NCBI GenBank assembly: GCA_030267965.1
Contig: BRYA01001198.1
Span: 1 to 10,154, forward strand
Length of the DNA stretch: 10,154 nt
Source of the DNA: Triparma columacea
Taxonomy: Eukaryota > Sar > Bolidophyceae > Parmales > Triparmaceae
Direction: 5' to 3'
The notes beneath the pieces are model-generated. The model was given only the letters and a program-made list of their open reading frames with translations, did not search any database and had not been told where the DNA came from. Below, piece by piece: positions 9,301 to 10,154 of the stretch. Made by a program: the position numbers and the translations under genes. The number at the start of each line of letters is the position of its first letter. Within the stretch, counting starts at the first letter, position 1.

Positions 9301-10154
9301 GCAACGAGAACTTCGCTTTGAGAGAGGTTGTGAAGAAGTACCCTTGGTTTGTCACTTTGCTGAAGAGGGCAAGGCTTTGTGAGTATAACTTCAACAGTTC
9401 AGTGTCTACCAAGCTCGAGTGTGTTGAGGAGAAGGAGGCAAGGGTGATTGGGAACAACTTGATGCCTTGTTTGAAGAGCAGGAAGGTGATTGAAGCTGGG
9501 GTAGATATGTGGAGATTGCAGAACAGGGCTGTTGGGGAACTGTTTGAGGAGTTTCCATGGATGGAGGGCATGTTTGTGGAGATTGGGAAGGGAGCTGTGA
9601 AATCAGCACCTTGGGGAATGATGTGGAGAGTTACTGTTGGTGCTGTTACATCCATGTTTGATTTGCTCACTGATATGTATGTGACGTACATGTTTTGGAG
9701 TGATAAGAAGTATGGTTACTTTAAGGCTTCTTTGGCAAGTTTGGCAGTGTCAATTGGGATACAAATACTTGTTGTTTGGGGACAGAATAGGAAGTTAGGG
9801 ATGAAGAGGGTGCTGATGGAGTCCTTTCCTATCTTAATAGGGTTTAAGCCTGCTGTTGATGCTTACAGGGTTGCAAAGGGAGAAAAACAAGAGGCTGGAC
9901 AGCCGATTGATGCTCTGACAGAGTTGTCTTTCATGAAATGTATTGAGATGTTTGCTGAGGCCATACCTGGAGTGATTATCCAACTTATGGCTATAGCAAC
10001 AAGTGATGGGGATGTTGCGGATGCAGCTTGGGTTTCACTTATTGTTTCAGCACTGACAACAGGCTTTTCATCTGCAACTGTCAGTTATGACTATGACACT
10101 GACCCAGTGAAGAGAGAGCAAGTGCCTGACTTCTATGGGTATGTGCCTGCAAAT
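3..10154 (+). CDS. Giant START-like/XK-like membrane protein, tandemly duplicated, partial at both ends
   Basis: A single frame stays open for 3384 codons with no stop; I checked frame line by line across the window. Order: Ala/Thr-Pro/Leu repeat (residues 1-108), five START/SRPBCC-like modules A-E (about 143-1258), helical region (1259-1400), XK-like multi-pass block (1401-1742), Trp-rich tail (1783-1826), charged linker, then a second copy of modules A'-E' (1905-3056), helical region (3058-3200) and a truncated XK-like block (3201-3384). START-like folds bind lipids and XK proteins scramble phospholipids, so the inferred role is membrane lipid transfer plus scrambling, with the lipid-binding modules on the cytosolic side. 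Neither end lies in the window. The only in-frame Met before module A is at 327, in a poor start context (C at -3), so the true start may be there or upstream. No intron is needed, but a stop-free intron cannot be excluded. The product as a whole matches no named gene known to me. Confidence 0.93.
327..329 (+). other. Possible alternative start codon
   Basis: This ATG directly follows the hexamer repeat and is the only in-frame Met between the window edge and module A; the next in-frame ATG, near 762, lies inside module A. It would give a protein beginning MLSDPPSSASG, a short disordered leader before the first domain. Its context is weak, with C at -3 and C at +4, and the frame stays open upstream to the window edge. 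It is therefore a candidate only. Confidence 0.3.
429..1000 (+). other. Module A: divergent START/SRPBCC-like domain
   Basis: Residues about 143-333. The opening strand-rich segment is followed by SPDKVLNFLLEE, which resembles the 'sp.-.v..fl' helix that opens SRPBCC domains. A Trp/Tyr-rich strand section follows (LAFWRHYLTGDKVVEYVF), and then RLEGKLHLEAAQYGQTRLVL, a late beta-hairpin. The end is the amphipathic helix FLYSSLKGIIGEIAKHF, matching the long C-terminal helix expected to cap a lipid pocket. This is the weakest START call on its own. It gains support from position, since the other modules follow in series, and from the matching hairpin in A' (ILDGHLRLDTFEFGQT). Confidence 0.5.
1002..1085 (+). 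other. Conserved basic-proline linker between A and B
   Basis: This segment reads approximately IDKRRKRHFVEEVMP, then PPLTVEEDSM, and recurs in unit 2 (6366-6449) as a close match with KKRHFVDDIMP and PPPLTVEEENM. The dibasic cluster could be a protein- or membrane-docking patch; no function is established. Confidence 0.7.
1149..1700 (+). other. Module B: START-like lipid-binding domain
   Basis: Residues about 383-566. It has a START-style sequence of features: KVFGVSFCVLDTSASSLLAEV (start of strand 1 and helix), the segment PTPLAPRLFEGWRCWKR, which resembles the 'p.sPRdFv..r.w' region of START proteins, then SFVFAFAPLSEY, and finally GVYIITEIAPRVCSVLRVQ followed by ADLNSSLP. The last element matches the 'ggy.i.p...g.C.vt.v...D..G.iP' pattern, with its Cys at 1575, just before the C-terminal lid helix TILKSFAKKQMHWANEAQEK. 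The recurrence of the same pattern in B', including the Cys, supports the call. The bound lipid cannot be read from sequence. Confidence 0.68.
1677..1817 (+). repeat. High-identity tract between units (partner 7059-7199)
   Basis: The segment codes the charged helical connector from module B to C (EKFKRNGEEVDAEIR onward to LFGGE). By hand count, 125 of 138 aligned bases (1680-1817 against 7062-7199) match, about 91%, with no indel. Flanking parts of modules B and C are far less similar, which suggests recent gene conversion or strong constraint on a coiled connector. Confidence 0.8.
1863..2420 (+). other. Module C: START-like lipid-binding domain
   Basis: Residues about 621-806. It opens with YEGVIMSMKYKQQ, then IALGRAEGQADCTADEAAAW, a classic 'g.a.vd.speevaa' helix entry. 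This leads into YFEYCGRER (helix), MPSPLRNREFVGR (the START 'p.p..-RdFv' strand), a VQVFVTPVKHIVDYGG strand pair, VTAIFTARNI, and CQIVLQQRVDAGGFVPPLVV, which fits the 'C.i....q.d.gG.vP..v' signature preceding the lid helix. Equivalent positions are kept in C'. With module B it is the most recognisable START-like unit here. Confidence 0.68.
2442..2651 (+). repeat. High-identity tract between units (partner 7809-8018)
   Basis: The tract covers the helical connector after module C (AALASLANIIKNE, then FYEKCKQEENFDDLKSP) and the first strand of module D (VKMKLVHVDGAS). About 190 of 210 aligned bases match (90%, hand count), with no indels. It ends abruptly at base 2651, where identity collapses. 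Confidence 0.85.
2586..3125 (+). other. Module D: START-like domain with a variable core segment
   Basis: Residues about 862-1041. VKMKLVHVDGASSGTGYATT starts the fold, then VVAASVEDCAAFEY looks like the helix that opens a START/SRPBCC domain. A strand-rich centre follows (LYYITTRNL, RSKITWFKQEDGKVIIDVAD, GKAHTVWVFEPL, QTSVTFTTKVELGG), and a long lid helix YSSIMNKIAPRFLAQVSDLR closes it. The outer parts are nearly identical to D', but bases 2652-2840 are not. Confidence 0.57.
2841..3038 (+). repeat. High-identity tract between units (partner 8208-8405)
   Basis: Second half of module D. By hand count, 182 of 198 aligned bases match (92%) with no indel, including an uninterrupted stretch coding AGNVLGKAHTVWVF. 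Immediately downstream, unit 2 gains a 9-base insertion. Synonymous as well as non-synonymous sites are conserved, favouring conversion over protein constraint alone. Confidence 0.85.
3255..3776 (+). other. Module E: START/SRPBCC-like domain
   Basis: Residues about 1085-1258. NTWVKAQGEKGQGKSVVTVR is followed by AGLEETAAFFWDVTSHF, a typical 'a..eevaaff' helix. Paired strands come next (IIVEILRREGFEMVVKRLER; TREFLSKMKLVRVDDDILIM; TTVRFTKVGEKDTKVELVTN) and a final helix (TEVLKKHLSQANEANFCFNN) leads to the helical region before the membrane block. A polybasic stretch, RRSSRKRSSLK (about 3567-3599), interrupts the strands in unit 1 and is not matched in unit 2. The fold call rests on pattern and on position. 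Confidence 0.52.
3777..4202 (+). other. Charged helical region with a paired Tyr/Trp motif
   Basis: Residues about 1259-1400, mostly Lys/Glu/Met-rich predicted helix, joining module E to the membrane block. It contains two similar short helices, NNALRELVEKYSFMQPLL (3906-3959) and PAVRQLMNEYSWLRPLF (4122-4172), sharing A-[LV]-R-x-L-x3-Y-S-[FW]-[LM]-x-P-L. The same pair occurs in unit 2. It may be a stalk that positions the lipid-binding modules over the membrane block. Confidence 0.7.
4203..5227 (+). other. XK/XKR-like multi-pass membrane block (putative lipid scramblase), unit 1
   Basis: Residues 1401-1742, with hydrophobic helices near 4227-4292, 4326-4382, 4533-4601, 4620-4694, 4776-4859, 4866-4922, 5067-5132 and 5151-5225, plus a half-hydrophobic segment at 4410-4472. 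Landmarks follow the order found in XK proteins: LDLLTDIYV in helix 1 (XK family 'LD..TD.w'), an LL.VW end to helix 2, a 'fPvLIGfkpaldafr' segment where XK has its 'LQLGp..ry' stretch, the helix IEMFAEAIPAVIIQL (XK 'lFE.flE.aPQl.lq'), an Arg inside helix 5 (4824), TLRGDFWYW (XK 'l.gtdf'), and AAEHLEGTKRG (XK 'n..eG.trg'). XK family members scramble phospholipids. The resemblance is by eye, so distant homology or shared fold is the claim. Alternatively it is an uncharacterised algal membrane family. Confidence 0.6.
4689..4760 (+). other. Conserved loop SYDWDT...PDFYGYVPA
   Basis: This hydrophilic loop between helices 4 and 5 of the membrane block reads SYDWDTNPENRQQTPDFYGY then VPA. Unit 2 keeps SYDYDTDP and PDFYGYVPA at 10083-10154. 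It has alternating Asp and aromatic residues and is unusually invariant for a loop, so it may be a regulatory or ion-contacting element. Confidence 0.75.
5349..5480 (+). other. Trp-rich acidic tail after the membrane block
   Basis: Residues 1783-1826: HWKSIEEEVRGWVEANW, then ERWQEEEPKWLDEAIRARIP and EYIPTA. Five Trp residues (5352, 5382, 5397, 5406, 5427) alternate with Glu-rich runs, giving an amphipathic helix. I recall similar WV.-NW..W..E.P.W tails near the C-terminus of related algal membrane proteins. Finding it mid-protein here suggests that unit 1 once ended near here. Confidence 0.65.
5481..5714 (+). other. Charged inter-unit linker
   Basis: About 78 codons rich in Lys, Glu, Thr, Asn and Ala, with no hydrophobic segment and no recognisable fold, join the two cassettes without a stop. 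A Met at 5736, just past the linker, could have been the start of an ancestral second gene. No stop, polyadenylation or promoter motif that I could identify separates the units, so I read it as coding linker. Confidence 0.7.
5715..6180 (+). other. Module A': highly diverged START/SRPBCC-like domain
   Basis: Residues about 1905-2060. TTRIMLKLEDRGSVLGILDL opens it, SHARDVLNFILSDKHEG supplies the opening helix (matching DKVLNFLLEE of A), and strands follow (RIVYWETSS, TVRFLIKLKVSG, STYTIKLSPVT). The hairpin ILDGHLRLDTFEFGQTAISF aligns with LEGKLHLEAAQYGQTRLVL of A. An extra polar segment of about 40 residues (6180-6300) lies between the fold and the helix SFKNLFSKVEEHFNKF. A and A' are the most diverged pair of modules in the window. 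Confidence 0.48.
6366..6449 (+). other. Conserved basic-proline linker between A' and B'
   Basis: It carries ERKKRHFVDDIMPSPPPLTV then EEENM, the counterpart of 1002-1085. The DNA around the KRHFV codons is nearly identical in both units even though the modules on either side have diverged. Confidence 0.7.
6519..7070 (+). other. Module B': START-like lipid-binding domain
   Basis: Residues about 2173-2356. KLWGAFGVTVDKSAEGMLAE opens it. ERDSYQHSKRHKEIEGD then fits the START 'd...R......s' region, and HVGVALPRPAKDRLFENWFV matches the 'p.P..-RdF....w' strand. SYMLGFVPLTEYP follows, then GVYFFNKIAPNVCRVTRIQT (Cys at 6942) and GDLHFKVLQ before the lid helix. It keeps the same START landmarks as module B. 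Confidence 0.68.
7059..7199 (+). repeat. High-identity tract between units (partner 1677-1817)
   Basis: Unit 2 partner of the B-to-C connector tract, about 91% identical over 138 bases with no indels. Confidence 0.8.
7233..7790 (+). other. Module C': START-like lipid-binding domain
   Basis: Residues about 2411-2596. YEGVKMKIKYRQQ, ALGRALGEADCTAEEAAAWY, FDYCSRERM, LPKLISNREFVNKL, the strand ISVAVWPLKDEVDYGG, TTQAMFIATNI, and CKIELLQHADAAGHLPKSLV repeat the landmarks of module C in order. The NREFV strand and the Cys-to-'GxxP' region are retained, so the lipid-pocket scaffold appears intact. Confidence 0.68.
7809..8018 (+). repeat. High-identity tract between units (partner 2442-2651)
   Basis: Unit 2 partner, about 90% identical over 210 bases without indels, ending where the variable segment of module D' begins. 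Confidence 0.85.
7953..8498 (+). other. Module D': START-like domain with a diverged core
   Basis: Residues about 2651-2832. VKMKLVHVDGAS, LVDASVEECAAN, KVNSHTNDYVTTRGLG, RSKITWCKQEDGKVIIDVTD, GKAHTVWVFKPL and the lid helix YSSITNKIVPRFLAQVSNLR parallel module D. The central 8019-8207 segment is Lys-rich (REKVKKAKKKAITFFKVIKV) where D has Trp, Ser and Gln. A 9-base gain at 8409-8426 duplicates a G-[IV]-F tripeptide. Confidence 0.57.
8208..8405 (+). repeat. High-identity tract between units (partner 2841-3038)
   Basis: Unit 2 partner, about 92% identical over 198 bases without indels, followed directly by the 9-base tandem duplication. Confidence 0.85.
8643..9170 (+). other. Module E': START/SRPBCC-like domain
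   Basis: Residues about 2881-3056. DTWIKVEDKGKGWGKTTVTV, AGLAEAAAYFWDFESRV, TWEVVVRRRQKLESQ, REFWNVMKLHKVDENTIVII, EEVAIMFTKRGEKTTKVEF and TKVELGSSVRVEATRSTLER follow module E in order. The closing helix HLDEAAEAQRYFIDLVPLME leads into the helical region. The polybasic insert of module E is replaced by a polar segment (SDALSNTQRG). Confidence 0.52.
9174..9602 (+). other. Charged helical region with a paired Tyr/Trp motif, unit 2
   Basis: Residues about 3058-3200. It contains ENFALREVVKKYPWFVTLL (9306-9362) and RAVGELFEEFPWMEGMF (9525-9575), counterparts of the two short helices of unit 1, separated by a Lys/Glu-rich stretch. Codons here favour G at the third position more strongly than in modules A' and C'. 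Confidence 0.7.
9603..10154 (+). other. XK/XKR-like membrane block, unit 2, truncated by the window edge
   Basis: Residues 3201-3384. Retained landmarks are FDLLTDMYVTYMF in helix 1, SIGIQILVVWG in helix 2, FPILIGFKPAVDAYRVAKGE, the helix MKCIEMFAEAIPGVIIQL (Glu codons at 9945 and 9957, Pro 9966, Gln 9981), the fourth helix AWVSLIVSALTTGFSSATVS, and the loop PDFYGYVPA. Many differences from unit 1 at the DNA level are synonymous, so the protein is under constraint and both copies are probably functional. Helices 5 onward lie outside the window. Confidence 0.6.

Larger units (their letters stand above)
5715..10154 (+). repeat. Tandem cassette, unit 2 (truncated by the window edge)
   Basis: Second copy of the cassette, beginning with module A' and cut by the window edge just after the conserved DFYGYVPA loop of the membrane block. 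Comparison with unit 1 predicts roughly another 700 bases to complete the membrane block and Trp-rich tail, so a stop codon or a third unit would be expected beyond about 10,870. Divergence is uneven: module A' is barely alignable to A, while parts of C' and D' are near-identical at DNA level. Confidence 0.93.

Noticed and set aside
9290..9691. 133-codon minus-strand open frame
   Set aside because: It is a shadow of the G-rich third positions in the helical region and the start of the membrane block of unit 2. It has no domain and no plausible start context.

Overview
The window looks like eukaryotic protein-coding DNA. Frame 3 of the + strand is open from base 3 to the last base, 3384 codons with no stop, and it is collinear with protein domains throughout. 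I see no second gene, RNA gene, intron that must be invoked, promoter, terminator or mobile element. The gene runs off both edges. An intronless giant frame, multi-START architecture and a family style that I associate with microalgal stramenopiles (bolidophyte/Triparma-like or similar picoalgae) suggest a unicellular marine alga. That organism call is inference from memory, not something the sequence proves.

Layout. Because the frame starts at base 3, residue number equals codon start divided by 3. Bases 3-326 encode 54 dipeptides of the type (Ala/Thr)-(Pro/Leu), an in-frame minisatellite. The first possible Met is at 327. Unit 1 (about 429-5480) holds five START/SRPBCC-like lipid-binding modules, called A to E here (429-1000, 1149-1700, 1863-2420, 2586-3125, 3255-3776). 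They are followed by a charged helical region (3777-4202), a multi-pass membrane region resembling XK/XKR lipid scramblases (4203-5227) and a Trp-rich acidic tail (5349-5480). A charged linker (5481-5714) leads without a stop into unit 2, which repeats the same order: A' to E' (5715-9170), the helical region (9174-9602) and the membrane region (9603-10154), which the window edge cuts after about four helices. Equivalent positions lie 5364-5403 bases apart, so this is an in-frame tandem duplication of a roughly 5.4 kb cassette.

Biology (inference). START-like folds bind or carry lipids, and XK proteins scramble phospholipids between leaflets. In animals XK partners with the separate bridge-type lipid transfer protein VPS13A. 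Here both activities appear to sit in one polypeptide, twice, with at least ten lipid-binding modules. If each membrane block crosses an even number of times, as XK proteins do, all the START-like modules face the cytosol. The protein could then act as a lipid carrier joined to its own scramblase. The two units are a patchwork: several stretches keep 90-92% nucleotide identity (hand-counted), while others of equal length have drifted to about 44% protein identity. This pattern suggests gene conversion combined with diversification.
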